From a virus: a stretch of 41,505 nucleotides of DNA. The stretch is taken from the IMG/VR virus record IMGVR_UViG_3300046455_000203, positions 1-41,505 of that record; one strand, given 5' to 3'. This document shows, in pieces, positions 9,324-17,183 of this stretch. Within the stretch, counting starts at the first letter, position 1. Each line of letters starts with the position of its first letter. The position numbers and the translations under genes were made by a program. The notes beneath the pieces are model-generated. The model was not told where the DNA came from. It made no database searches and was given only the letters and a program-made list of their open reading frames with translations.

Positions 9324-9740
9324 ATGCGTATGGACTCGGGCTTTTTTTGTCAGGACAACAGTATTCCAACGGCTATCTTCTTTCCAAAGAGTTACACGGT
9401 AGAAGAATCGGCCCAAGCGATTAACTATTGTAATTTATGCGACCGGAACCAGGATTGCCTCAAAATAGCCCTAGCATTTAAACTAAACGAGGGGATATTT
9501 GGTGGGTTAAGGCCCCAAGATAGAGACCGTTTATTGGTTACAGAAGCTTCCCGGGCAGCGCGAGCTTTTGTTTCACAGCGTAATACATTGCGTGAGCAGC
9601 AGCGTCTTGAAAATGAGTCCCAGGCTTCCCTTTTACATAATTCATATTCGCAAAGCCATACCCCATTGGTTTTATCGTGGGCTGTTGAAGAATCACCTTC
9701 TTCCCGATCAGGGCCGCTAGAGTTTGAATTGATCCTATGA
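9324..9740 (+). CDS. WhiB-like iron-sulfur transcription regulator
   Basis: 138 residues. Residues 9-61 carry the WhiB signature: C9, C36, C39 and C45 (C-x26-C-x2-C-x5-C) to hold a 4Fe-4S cluster, followed by GIFGG (57-61), close to the family's G-[IV]-W-G-G turn. WhiB proteins bind region 4 of the main sigma factor and alter promoter choice, often at promoters with poor -35 boxes. The core ends near residue 72. Residues 73-138 are an unusual tail whose DNA (9538-9740) is antisense to the RuvC-like gene. It is the last rightward gene and has its own leaderless promoter, so it may be made separately from the virion genes. Confidence 0.85.
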   Translation: MRMDSGFFCQDNSIPTAIFFPKSYTVEESAQAINYCNLCDRNQDCLKIALAFKLNEGIFGGLRPQDRDRLLVTEASRAARAFVSQRNTLREQQRLENESQASLLHNSYSQSHTPLVLSWAVEESPSSRSGPLEFELIL

Positions 9741-9978
9741 TCTTGGGAGTTTCCATTGGACTCCAATCAAAACTTCCACTCTTGGCTTTTCCAGGTCGAA
9801 CCTTAAAATCTTCTACCACAACGTAATCAGCTGCTTCAATCAAATCTTTGTACTCGATAGCAGTCAAATCCATTGAAACGCCCGCATGGTCAATGCGGGC
9901 TTTTTTAGTTTCTGGATCAATGAGAATTACGGCCAGCCCTGTAGTCTTTCCTGGGTCTATCCCTAAGATATTTATCAC
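9538..9978 (-). CDS. RuvC-like Holliday junction resolvase
   Basis: 146 residues with the RNase H-fold layout of RuvC-type resolvases: GIDPGKTTGLAV (D8), a central acidic residue in VVVEDF (E56) and a C-terminal HFQDAAAHA (D125, H129). It resolves branched recombination or replication intermediates before packaging. The start is GTG at 9978, overlapping the upstream stop as GTGA. It is the last gene of the leftward operon. Its 3' half overlaps the WhiB gene head-on by 203 bases, and it contains the rightward terminator at 9880-9906. Confidence 0.8.
   Translation of the reverse strand: MINILGIDPGKTTGLAVILIDPETKKARIDHAGVSMDLTAIEYKDLIEAADYVVVEDFKVRPGKAKSGSFDWSPMETPKIIGSIQTLAALIGKKVILQQPTIKPMGYGFANMNYVKGKPGTHFQDAAAHAMYYAVKQKLALPGKLL
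9880..9906 (+). terminator. Intrinsic terminator for rightward transcription, inside the RuvC-like gene
   Basis: GCCCGCAT (9880-9887), loop GGTCA, ATGCGGGC (9893-9900), then six T (9901-9906): a perfect 8-bp GC-rich stem with a U-tract for transcripts moving right. It lies 140 bases past the WhiB stop. On the other strand the same bases encode KKARIDHAG of the RuvC-like protein, and there the tract is A-rich upstream of the stem, so leftward transcripts should not stop. Confidence 0.85.
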
Positions 9979-10187
9979 CTAGGATTCCTCAAAGCTTCAA
10001 AATCACGAAGATGGTCACCGATCTCCATATACAAGGCTTTTAATCCTGGTACTGTCAGAGTGAATTTAGGAAATTCCATACCATCTTCATAAACACAAAT
10101 GATGGTATGGTCCTCATCCTCAGAATGGGTAAATTTCCCATCTATCATGATTTTACCCTTGTTGATGATGTTGAGTTTCTTCTTCAT
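9975..10187 (-). CDS. Hypothetical 70-residue protein after DNA polymerase
   Basis: The ATG at 10187 overlaps the polymerase stop as ATGA, which fixes this start (MKKKLNIIN). It encodes 70 residues of mixed beta/alpha character (KGKIMIDGKF, HTIICVYEDGMEF) with many acidic residues. It ends four bases inside the RuvC-like gene. No family is recognised. Position between polymerase and resolvase suggests a replication accessory role, as inference. Confidence 0.7.
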   Translation of the reverse strand: MKKKLNIINKGKIMIDGKFTHSEDEDHTIICVYEDGMEFPKFTLTVPGLKALYMEIGDHLRDFEALRNPR

Positions 10188-11845
10188 GATAGCCTTTTCG
10201 CTTCTGTTGAGAATCGCAATCCGAACATTTCTACAGTCCAATCACTAAGTAGGCTTTGGGCTTCATCTAATTGATTTTCTATACTACGCTTGCTAGGATC
10301 GAGATTGAGCCAGACCGCATCATGAACTTGGTTTCGCATATCAAAGTTATGCTCTCGAAGTTTGAGCATTCCAACTTTGACGATTTGGAAAGAGCCTCCT
10401 TGGATACAGGCAGACCATGCAATGTGATATTGCGAACTATGTTGGAAATGTCGGTATCGTCCATGCCACATCTTTACCTTTCCACCTTGATTCATACAGA
10501 CTAAAGCCGCTTCTTTGGACTTACGATACATATCAGAATAAGTACGACGAAAATCCGCAACAATAGATTGAGCTTGCTCCACAGGAATACCCATAGTGTC
10601 AGCGAGAGTATCAGCCCCACTACCATAAGCAAGAGCGAAGTTAATAGTTTTACCTTCTTGCCGTGGGACGCCCAAAGACGAAGCGGTAAGTTGGTGAATA
10701 TCTCCCTCTTGCTGAAAAATTTCAAGGGCATTTTGTTGTTTGCCATAAACAGCCCCTAGTCTAAACTCCAGGGTTTTATAGTCAAGCTCCCATAATTCAC
10801 AACCATCTTCGGGTTGGAAGAATCCTTTGATATCACTATCTCTAGGAATCTGTTGCATGTTTGGATCAGCACATGATAATCTGCCCGTGACAGTTCCATG
10901 TTGCTTAAATTCAGGATGGAATCTTCCGTGGGGAGCCAATCTAAGGTATGGCCGATAGTAGGAAGTGAGACGCTTTTGTTGCTGCTTGAACTCACGAAAT
11001 CCTTTACACCACGGATGGTCGGTTCTTTCAAGAAACTTTGTATTGATCTGCGGTTTATGAGTCTTTGGCGTATAACTAAGAGGGGTGAGACCGAGTGTTC
11101 CGAATACGTATTCTTCCAAGAGAGATTTTCTTCCAGGGTCAAACCCCAGTTTCTTAACGTAGTCATTACACCATTCCTGTGTTTCTAGTAGCGAAACCTT
11201 CACCTTCTCTTTGTCGACTCTAATCCCCTTAACTTCCATTTCCTTAAGGAGATACATGAAATCACGATCTGTAGCCTTCCACAGATTCTCGTATTCGTCA
11301 AATTTGTTCAACAAGTAGTAGAACAGATTCCAGGTAACTATAGCATCCTGTTCGGAGTATTTACCCATAATCTTGACTGGTACATGCTCCCATTTGTAAG
11401 CATCCATAGCCTTAGCTAGCTTGGTATCTTTGTGAATTCCAAGGTACTTAGATACTAGGTAGTCAAGGCTGTAGTTAAACTCATTTTCGTCAATCAGATG
11501 CGCCATAACTAAGGTACAGAATACCTGATCCGCAGGAAGCACTATCTTCATCTGTTCAAGTACGTCAACGTCCCATTTAGCGTTGTGAAATACTAATGGC
11601 ACATTGGGTATATTGTCGAAGAACCCAGTAATATCCACACCTGTAGGTTCTTCTGCTCCCCATTCATAATGTTCTACAGGAATGTAGAATGTATCTCTAT
11701 CAATGCATAATGAGAAGCCCATGCAGTACCGTTCTTCACGAACAATCCAGTCCTTGTTCGTTTCAGTATCAATTACGATTGGGTTTTTAGTTGAATTTAA
11801 GATCAATCGTACCTGATTTAACTGGTTCTGGTCCATTACTATCAC
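10184..11845 (-). CDS. DNA polymerase I-like (family A) with 3'-5' exonuclease
   Basis: 553 residues, without a 5' nuclease domain. Exonuclease motifs: IDTETN (D26, E28), FHNAKWDVD (D92), YSEQDAIVTW (Y163, D167). Polymerase motifs: TVTGRLSCADPNMQQIPR (318-335), motif A DYKTLEFR (D355), motif B RQEGKTINFALAYG (R395, K399, F403, Y407) and motif C QVHDAVW (H508, D509). Motif C has Ala where VHDE has Glu. The residue matching E. coli F762 is Phe, the usual state of virulent-phage polymerases. It probably is the replicative polymerase, working with the primase-helicase just upstream, whose 3' end overlaps it by 59 bases. Confidence 0.92.
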   Translation of the reverse strand: MIVMDQNQLNQVRLILNSTKNPIVIDTETNKDWIVREERYCMGFSLCIDRDTFYIPVEHYEWGAEEPTGVDITGFFDNIPNVPLVFHNAKWDVDVLEQMKIVLPADQVFCTLVMAHLIDENEFNYSLDYLVSKYLGIHKDTKLAKAMDAYKWEHVPVKIMGKYSEQDAIVTWNLFYYLLNKFDEYENLWKATDRDFMYLLKEMEVKGIRVDKEKVKVSLLETQEWCNDYVKKLGFDPGRKSLLEEYVFGTLGLTPLSYTPKTHKPQINTKFLERTDHPWCKGFREFKQQQKRLTSYYRPYLRLAPHGRFHPEFKQHGTVTGRLSCADPNMQQIPRDSDIKGFFQPEDGCELWELDYKTLEFRLGAVYGKQQNALEIFQQEGDIHQLTASSLGVPRQEGKTINFALAYGSGADTLADTMGIPVEQAQSIVADFRRTYSDMYRKSKEAALVCMNQGGKVKMWHGRYRHFQHSSQYHIAWSACIQGGSFQIVKVGMLKLREHNFDMRNQVHDAVWLNLDPSKRSIENQLDEAQSLLSDWTVEMFGLRFSTEAKRLS

Positions 11846-13427
11846 TTGTTACCTCCTTCGCAGGTGTTGCTAGCTCAAATGTTAGGCTAGTGGTTCTGAT
11901 AAGATTAATGGTTCGTTTTTCAGCGAATCTGGCCTTAAGAAGGTCAAGCTCCAAACCCATTCTTCCATCCTCATGCCAGAGGCTTGCCACTGTTTCGGAA
12001 TTCTTTGCAAAGATAAAAGATCCATACAAATCTCCCAGTTTTCTGGGCTTCTTATTTGTATCAGATGCTTTTCGATTGTGGTGCACGGCAATAATAGCAA
12101 TGTTGTAGACCTTTCTGATCTTTTTCATCCACTTCATGATCGTTCTAGATTCTGTCTCATTCAGATCATCTGTCGCCAACTCACTGATAGAGTCGATGAT
12201 TAGAACGTCTGGATTGATCTTCGCTAACGTCTTTTCAAACCCCTGCATGTTGGAATCTATGTCAGGAGAGATGATATACATATTCTGATTCCACAAACCC
12301 TGTTGCTTGAATACCTGGGACTGATGTTGGAATATGTACTTCAATTCAACTACATCCATCTCTGCGGAAAGATATGCTACAACATATGGTCGTAACAACT
12401 CTAACCCTAAGATTGGTAGCCCTACAGAAAGTCTGTATGCCCAATCAAATGTAAGTTGAGTTTTTCCTACTCCTGGTTGCCCTGATACTATGAACATTCC
12501 TGACGTATGAAGCAAGTTGGGAATAACCCAAGTTAAATCAGTTGTATGGGTAAGAATGTCATTTGGAGAGTAGACTGAGATATAGCTTGCTCGTTCAACC
12601 TTAAATAGGGCAATAGAAGCTATCTCAGATAACCGTCTTAGTTGATCCTCTCGACCTACGAATTTCTTGATTCTGGCATCTATGACATAGAGACAGGAAA
12701 CTATCTCTAGACCACTTAATCCCGCTTCTGCAAGATAGTAGCCTGTAGCCATTAGAAACTCTGAACGATGGGGATGTTTAACTATCTCCACGTTCACTTT
12801 GTGTAGTAGGGATGGATCTAATTTGATTGCACTAACCGGCATCAAACCTTCATAAGTATAAGTATCTACAGGCTTAGCTATATTAGGCGCTGGATCAAAC
12901 TCACTAGGCTGATGCAAACTCTCTATGTGTTTTAAGGACTTTACAGGCACGTTGTGCTTGTAGTTGATTGTGTTTGGCGGTCTTAAAACTTGGGTAGAAT
13001 CCCACCCACTGGAGTCCGCTTCTAAGTAGTATGTGATGCGTCGATTTATGTCCTCTAATGAGTCCACAGACAGCGCGTCCATCTGCCAGAAACAATGTAA
13101 ATGCGTGGAAGTGCTGGTTTGAATAATGGCGTCTGGTTCTGGTAACTTTTGCCAATTGATGTCCTCTTTTCCATCAAATTCAATCCACACGACATTTGAA
13201 TGTGATATCGAGTCCTTACTTACCTTCTTCTCTTTGTAGAGAACAGGGCCTATGTAAACATCACTTTCCAGACTCTCTGTTATAATCCAATCAACTAGCT
13301 CAGCTTTTTCAATCGGCCAACCGAACCACTGTTGCCTCCATTCTTGGGACGATTTCTTAATGGGCGCATAGACATAGCCTAAATCCTCTTTGAACAGAAA
13401 ATCTAGATGCCTAATTAGATCTGTCAT
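11787..13427 (-). CDS. Fused AEP-type primase and RecA/DnaB-like helicase
   Basis: 546 residues. The N-terminal 160 match RepB-like archaeo-eukaryotic primases: WIEFDG (E83, D85), STHLHCFW (H109, H111) and DSTQVLRPPNTINYK (from D143). The C-terminal half is an AAA_25/RecA-fold helicase: GQPGVGKT (316-323), Walker B VLIIDS (408-413) and AVHHNRK (447-453). It would unwind and prime the fork for the family A polymerase directly downstream. A GGGAG element precedes the ATG. A strong hairpin lies 22 bases upstream of the start, so its dose may be set by readthrough. Confidence 0.87.
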   Translation of the reverse strand: MTDLIRHLDFLFKEDLGYVYAPIKKSSQEWRQQWFGWPIEKAELVDWIITESLESDVYIGPVLYKEKKVSKDSISHSNVVWIEFDGKEDINWQKLPEPDAIIQTSTSTHLHCFWQMDALSVDSLEDINRRITYYLEADSSGWDSTQVLRPPNTINYKHNVPVKSLKHIESLHQPSEFDPAPNIAKPVDTYTYEGLMPVSAIKLDPSLLHKVNVEIVKHPHRSEFLMATGYYLAEAGLSGLEIVSCLYVIDARIKKFVGREDQLRRLSEIASIALFKVERASYISVYSPNDILTHTTDLTWVIPNLLHTSGMFIVSGQPGVGKTQLTFDWAYRLSVGLPILGLELLRPYVVAYLSAEMDVVELKYIFQHQSQVFKQQGLWNQNMYIISPDIDSNMQGFEKTLAKINPDVLIIDSISELATDDLNETESRTIMKWMKKIRKVYNIAIIAVHHNRKASDTNKKPRKLGDLYGSFIFAKNSETVASLWHEDGRMGLELDLLKARFAEKRTINLIRTTSLTFELATPAKEVTSDSNGPEPVKSGTIDLKFN

Positions 13428-13448
13428 GGCATCTCCCGAATTGCAAAG

Positions 13449-13486
13449 AAAAGGGGGAGAGAGCCGTTAGACTCTCTCCCCCTTTT
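13449..13486 (-). terminator. Hairpin terminator/attenuator between DUF669 and primase-helicase genes
   Basis: AAAAGGGGGAGAGAG (13449-13463) and CTCTCTCCCCCTTTT (13472-13486) form a perfect 15-bp stem around an 8-base loop. It starts 2 bases after the stop of the 13489-13902 gene and ends 21 bases before the next ATG, so no full promoter fits between. It works in both directions by sequence. It probably lowers expression of the replication enzymes relative to the upstream DNA-binding protein. Confidence 0.8.
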
Positions 13487-13488
13487 AG

Positions 13489-13902
13489 TTAGCTGGTTGC
13501 TTCGAAAACGTTTACCACGTTTTGCATCTTATCAGGATCATCGCTACGAGGTTGTGTCGTAATATGTCCGATGACCTTTCGTCCAACCAAATCCTTCGGA
13601 TCAAGTTGAACACTACCTGATAGAGGCGAGTCGTAAACGGCCTCAAGGAATTCACGGAGGAAAGCCATTGAAAGATCATTCTCCTTGTCAAGGTAGAAAT
13701 ACTTCCAGATGTTCTTCTTCTCATCCTCGACGAGCTTCATTGTGATCTTCAAAGATGGCTTCTTGCCTTCCTTCTTTGAAGGATTCACTTCTGCGTCAGC
13801 GATAATCAGAAGATACTCCCCGTCATCTACCGGGGAATACATTTCCTCCAGAATATCTGCACTCGATCGCTCGGAATCACCCGAGAAGTCAAGGTCAATC
13901 AT
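13489..13902 (-). CDS. DUF669-like protein, putative single-stranded DNA-binding factor
   Basis: 137 residues with the DUF669 layout: YSPVDDGEYLLIIADAEVNPSKKEGKKPSLKITMKLVE, then a long helix (LSMAFLREFLEAVYDSP) and a final GRKVIGHITTQ strand pair. DUF669 genes sit beside Sak4-like ATPases in many phages and are thought to bind single-stranded DNA. The start has AAGGAG 7 bases upstream. A strong terminator directly follows, as expected for a protein needed in large amounts. Confidence 0.7.
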   Translation of the reverse strand: MIDLDFSGDSERSSADILEEMYSPVDDGEYLLIIADAEVNPSKKEGKKPSLKITMKLVEDEKKNIWKYFYLDKENDLSMAFLREFLEAVYDSPLSGSVQLDPKDLVGRKVIGHITTQPRSDDPDKMQNVVNVFEATS

Positions 13903-13928
13903 TTACTTGCTCCTTTGTTTGTTGTTGG

Positions 13929-14642
13929 TTAGATAAGGAAAATTTCGTTGAAGTTTGGGTTTTTGATTGAGGTTTCCTGTATGTCCAGTCTGTTCTTTGC
14001 CTCGATATTCTGGTATGGGTTGACGGTGAGTTTCCTCACCCTTTCTCCCTTGATGTTAGTTTCAACTTCAAGGAAGGCTGCTATGTTTATCAAACCCATG
14101 ATTGATTTTTTCAAGGTTGGTGTGATATCAGGAGTAATCCTGATTACGTTACCTTCCTTGTCAGTATCAATTCGCTCATGGGCAATGATAATCACATGAA
14201 TGTTTGCTTTCTGTAGGAACATGAACAACTCATCAATCTTATTGGTAGAGACTCTATAGTCTCCCCAAAGAGGTAGATAAGGGTCACGCTTAAACACTCC
14301 AGGTTTTCCTGGTGTTTGAGCATCTTTCCTAAGATCGCTTTGAATTTGATCGTCTTGTGCTCTACCAATCGTATCTAGTACGATTGTTTCATAAGCCTTC
14401 TTGCGAACGACTTCTCGACAAAATTCAAAGATTTCATCGAAACTAGTTGGCACAAAAAGATCAGTGTTTTGTAGTTCTGGGATTCGTCGGAATGTCTCAG
14501 CACTTCTTTCAGTATCTATCCATACGGGATTAGGTGCTGCGGCTGCAAATCTTGTTTTACCCGCACCATAACGTCCATATAGAAGAAGCTTGATGTAATA
14601 CTCAGTGTCCTTGATCTGTTGAACTCGGTCCAAAAGGCCCAT
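13929..14642 (-). CDS. Sak4-like RecA-fold ATPase (AAA_24), recombination
   Basis: 237 residues from the ATG at 14642, chosen over the in-frame ATG at 14654 because GGAG lies 6 bases before it. Walker A is GRYGAGKT near the N terminus, followed by WIDTERS and a Walker B strand ETIVLDTIG. The core FRRDPYLPLWGDYR-like segment, IHVIIIAHE and the order of motifs match the phage nucleotide-binding family that includes Sak4 single-strand annealing proteins. With the DUF669 protein downstream and the Cas4/RecB-like nuclease upstream it forms a recombination module. Confidence 0.8.
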   Translation of the reverse strand: MGLLDRVQQIKDTEYYIKLLLYGRYGAGKTRFAAAAPNPVWIDTERSAETFRRIPELQNTDLFVPTSFDEIFEFCREVVRKKAYETIVLDTIGRAQDDQIQSDLRKDAQTPGKPGVFKRDPYLPLWGDYRVSTNKIDELFMFLQKANIHVIIIAHERIDTDKEGNVIRITPDITPTLKKSIMGLINIAAFLEVETNIKGERVRKLTVNPYQNIEAKNRLDIQETSIKNPNFNEIFLI

Positions 14643-14859
14643 CTTTTTCTCCATAGGTTAGGTATACTTCATGGACATAACATCTACCACGCGCACCAAC
14701 ATACTCACTTGTTCGATGATAGCCTTGTTCATCTATGATTTCTAACTCCAATGTGGAGTCATCATCATAGGTCAGTAAAACTGATTTCAAATTTCGGGTT
14801 GTCATCGGTGTGTTGACCGCTCTTTTGTGCGGACGATTGAAGTCTAACGTCACGTTCAT
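14602..14859 (-). CDS. Hypothetical 85-residue protein overlapping both neighbours
   Basis: The ATG at 14859 has AAAGG 6 bases upstream. The frame overlaps the nuclease gene by 95 bases and the Sak4-like gene by 41. An in-frame ATG at 14805 would give a shorter protein. Residues 19-75 look like a small beta-rich fold (LKSVLLTYDDDSTLELEIIDEQGY ... CYVHEVYLTYG). No family is recognised. It is needed to explain the gap between the two genes. Confidence 0.55.
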   Translation of the reverse strand: MNVTLDFNRPHKRAVNTPMTTRNLKSVLLTYDDDSTLELEIIDEQGYHRTSEYVGARGRCYVHEVYLTYGEKDGPFGPSSTDQGH

Positions 14860-15694
14860 TTGCTACCTTTGTCCTAAAGTGTAGGGATTTAACCTTTTCC
14901 ACATTTATGCCACGCGTTTCCGCATGACATAGCTCGAAGAATTGGCAGTTGGGACAAGTAGGACTATAGTTCTTTAGAGCCGGTGTGTCAAGTATCCTGT
15001 CAATTTTATTTAGGATATTTTCCTTTATTACCGAAAGACCTACAGGTGTGTGACGATACCTATGCAAAGCAAACAAGCTACTAGGTGGTGGCTGTGTCTT
15101 TCCTTTGTGTAGATATGAGTTAAGGAAACTGACCTCTACATCAAAGATGTTCATTGATACTGCGTAGTGGCCTAGTTGATCGTCCAACATTACCGATTGG
15201 CTAGAGTGAGTTCTTACATTTGCTCCAGTCTTATGATCTCTGATCCTGATGTTACCTGCACTATCTCGATAAAGAAGATCAATGATTCCATGAAGAATAA
15301 CTGTGTGTCCATGTGGAGTAACTACCTCTACATGAAACTCATGCTCTACTTCCAGAACAGTGATCCCTTTATCAATCTGTGGAGATTGGAATGTGAAGAA
15401 AACCAAGAGTCTAGGCCAGACCAATGAAACTAATTCGATGTTATTGAAGTCAGCACTAAGTAGGTCGAACTTAACTCTTGATTCCATCATTTTGATTAGG
15501 AAATCAGAGCCAGGCTTAGCCCCAGCTTTAACCGCCTGATAGTACACATGCATAAGCTCATGTGCATAATTTCCAAAATCAAAACGACGTCCAATCCTTA
15601 AGGTTCTTTGGATACCTTCCAAGTAAGAATACGCGTGCTCTTTTGGGCAATGATCGTATACTCTTAATTGACTAGGGCTGTAGGTATCACCCAT
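14765..15694 (-). CDS. Cas4/RecB-family PD-(D/E)XK nuclease with Fe-S cysteines
   Basis: 309 residues. YSPSQLRVYDHCPKEH at the start supplies C16; GNYAHELMH (41-49), HGIIDLLY (D139), IRDHKTG (D153, K155) and a later NSYLHKGK form the PD-(D/E)XK active site; C247, C250 and C256 (CPNCQFFELC) complete a Cas4/AddB-type 4Fe-4S site. Such enzymes resect DNA ends for annealing recombinases. The gene lies just upstream of a Sak4-like ATPase, and the pair would drive recombination or replication of concatemers. The start overlaps the upstream gene by 8 bases. Confidence 0.85.
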   Translation of the reverse strand: MGDTYSPSQLRVYDHCPKEHAYSYLEGIQRTLRIGRRFDFGNYAHELMHVYYQAVKAGAKPGSDFLIKMMESRVKFDLLSADFNNIELVSLVWPRLLVFFTFQSPQIDKGITVLEVEHEFHVEVVTPHGHTVILHGIIDLLYRDSAGNIRIRDHKTGANVRTHSSQSVMLDDQLGHYAVSMNIFDVEVSFLNSYLHKGKTQPPPSSLFALHRYRHTPVGLSVIKENILNKIDRILDTPALKNYSPTCPNCQFFELCHAETRGINVEKVKSLHFRTKVANERDVRLQSSAQKSGQHTDDNPKFEISFTDL

Positions 15695-16028
15695 TGTACC
15701 CTACTAGTTCAAGAAAACTGAAGAATAGCTTACTTGCTTCTTCTTCTATCTCTCTGCTATATCCGCCTGTTTCTCCAAGCAGGAAGCTGAATTCTGAGCC
15801 AAATTGATCTTGAACTTTGAGCAGGTACATTGTTTCAGTTCCATCATCCGTTGCCCTGGTAATAGATCCGAAATCAAATTCCTCAACCTTGCTTATTACT
15901 TGTAAGGGTGTGGAGTTCGTTGAGGACAACTTTAAACCATCTGGCGAGTTGCCATTCCGACCCTTCATCCAGTAGCCATTCCAATTGATGTATTGACCCG
16001 CTTTTCTTAAAATATTCTGAAATATCAT
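15687..16028 (-). CDS. Hypothetical protein, start uncertain
   Basis: The frame runs into the nuclease start and fills 15687-15882, which no other gene explains, so its C-terminal 65 residues are probably real (DFGSITRATDDG ... FGSEFSFLLGETGGYSREIEEEASKLFFSFLELVGYNG). The 113-residue form starting at 16028 would overlap the upstream gene by 146 bases; in-frame ATGs at 15968 and 15830 are alternatives, and none has a convincing Shine-Dalgarno. No family is recognised. Confidence 0.5.
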   Translation of the reverse strand: MIFQNILRKAGQYINWNGYWMKGRNGNSPDGLKLSSTNSTPLQVISKVEEFDFGSITRATDDGTETMYLLKVQDQFGSEFSFLLGETGGYSREIEEEASKLFFSFLELVGYNG

Positions 16029-16149
16029 CGGTTCTCATTTCGTCTAGGTTTAGTATTTTCGCTGTTGGGTTTCTTTTAATCGTGCGCACAATGGCGTCAT
16101 TCATTTCGATTCGTAGGACTTCACTGATATCAAAGTCACTAGCCATCAT
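15883..16149 (-). CDS. Hypothetical 88-residue protein
   Basis: Starts at ATG 16149, overlapping the upstream stop as ATGA, with GGAGAGG close upstream. It encodes 88 residues, helical and acidic (SDFDISEVLRIEMNDAIVR, DDISEYFKKSGSIHQLEWLL). No family is recognised. It belongs to the run of translationally coupled early genes. Confidence 0.65.
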   Translation of the reverse strand: MMASDFDISEVLRIEMNDAIVRTIKRNPTAKILNLDEMRTDDISEYFKKSGSIHQLEWLLDEGSEWQLARWFKVVLNELHTLTSNKQG

Positions 16150-16388
16150 TTTGCCTCTCCTTTCTTTGAGATATGGTATTCATAGTTGAAGGGTGTTCTG
16201 ATCTTCAACACAGGGAGAACAATTGGAGTGAAGTTATCTTCATCTCCAAACCATTGTCCTCCACATTCTTCTACTCCGTAACAAGTGTGGGGTTCATCTT
16301 CTGGATGACCAATTGGAAGTCCACAAATGCAGGCTTCAATTTTCGCTCCACACATTACCTCCACAATGGGAGGTTCATACTTCTCCAT
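16146..16388 (-). CDS. Small cysteine-rich (zinc-binding) protein
   Basis: 80 residues from the ATG at 16388, preferred because AAGGAG stands 4 bases upstream. Five Cys and two His cluster in the first half (VMCGAKIEACICGLPIGH ... HTCYGVEECGGQW), typical of a small zinc-stabilised domain; the rest is a beta-rich tail. It overlaps both the DnaQ-like gene before it and the 88-residue gene after it. No specific family is recognised. Confidence 0.65.
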   Translation of the reverse strand: MEKYEPPIVEVMCGAKIEACICGLPIGHPEDEPHTCYGVEECGGQWFGDEDNFTPIVLPVLKIRTPFNYEYHISKKGEAK

Positions 16389-16977
16389 CTGGCTCCTTTT
16401 CATAATCAAGTAGACGTGCGAATGTTTCTGCTTGAGCCATTGCATCACTCAAAGCATCGTGTGGCATTTCCGGCTTCGGTTCAAACCAATCAGGAAATGC
16501 TGATCTATCACAATCGAAAGGAAGTCCTAGCTTTCCACAAGCATAAGACTTCACATCAATTGTTCTATAACTAAATGGATTGGTTAACCCTGCGTTCTTG
16601 AAAAACAATTGAACGTAAGGATAGTCAAACGATGCCGGCCAACCTACAAACATAAGGGTGTTTTCTTCACCTTTGATATCCATGCACCAGTCATAAAAAT
16701 CTTCTGCTGCATTGAGCAATTGAGTCTTGTATGGAATTACGTGAGAGGCAAGAGCATTGATTCTATGTCTTGCATCCGTTTGATCTGGATGAATCCACCA
16801 ATCATATGTCTCAGGTTCCCACTCAATATCTTGGGTTTGAATGCCTCCCATAACTGAATGGAAGTAATCGTCATGTCCATCTTCATCTACCAACACTGCT
16901 CCCACACTAAGTAGGCTGTAGGTATTTGGTATCAGACTTGCGGTCTCTACGTCAACTGAAATGTAATGCGTTGTCAT
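16375..16977 (-). CDS. DnaQ/RNase T-like DEDDh 3'-5' exonuclease
   Basis: 200 residues from the ATG at 16977, fixed by an ATGA overlap with the upstream gene. Motif ExoI is ISVDVETASL (D and E), the middle has FVGWPASFDYPYV, and the end has MPHDALSDAMAQAE, with the H-x4-D of DEDDh enzymes. It degrades single-stranded ends of DNA or RNA. Since the polymerase has its own proofreading domain, a role in repair, RNA trimming or host-DNA breakdown is more likely. Confidence 0.82.
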   Translation of the reverse strand: MTTHYISVDVETASLIPNTYSLLSVGAVLVDEDGHDDYFHSVMGGIQTQDIEWEPETYDWWIHPDQTDARHRINALASHVIPYKTQLLNAAEDFYDWCMDIKGEENTLMFVGWPASFDYPYVQLFFKNAGLTNPFSYRTIDVKSYACGKLGLPFDCDRSAFPDWFEPKPEMPHDALSDAMAQAETFARLLDYEKEPDGEV

Positions 16978-17183
16978 TGCTTGACTCCGTTTCTGTAGCA
17001 AATTGCTTCGGGGTATGCTTTCTTGACTTCTTCGAATGCTTTGTCAAACACTTTATCGAAGTAGTTCCCCAACTTGTAGTTAATGTCTGCTATTTCATCA
17101 GGAATAAAATCTTCGGTAGAGCCTTTGATTGAAACTGTTTCTGATCGAAGAACGTAGGAAAGCTCGAGATTATTCTTTCCCAT
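16974..17183 (-). CDS. Hypothetical 69-residue protein
   Basis: The ATG at 17183 overlaps the upstream stop as TAATG and has GGAGG 8 bases upstream, so the shorter start is chosen. Mixed beta start (LELSYVLRSETVSIKG) and a charged amphipathic helix (KLGNYFDKVFDKAFEEVKKAYPEA). No family is recognised. Confidence 0.65.
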   Translation of the reverse strand: MGKNNLELSYVLRSETVSIKGSTEDFIPDEIADINYKLGNYFDKVFDKAFEEVKKAYPEAICYRNGVKQ

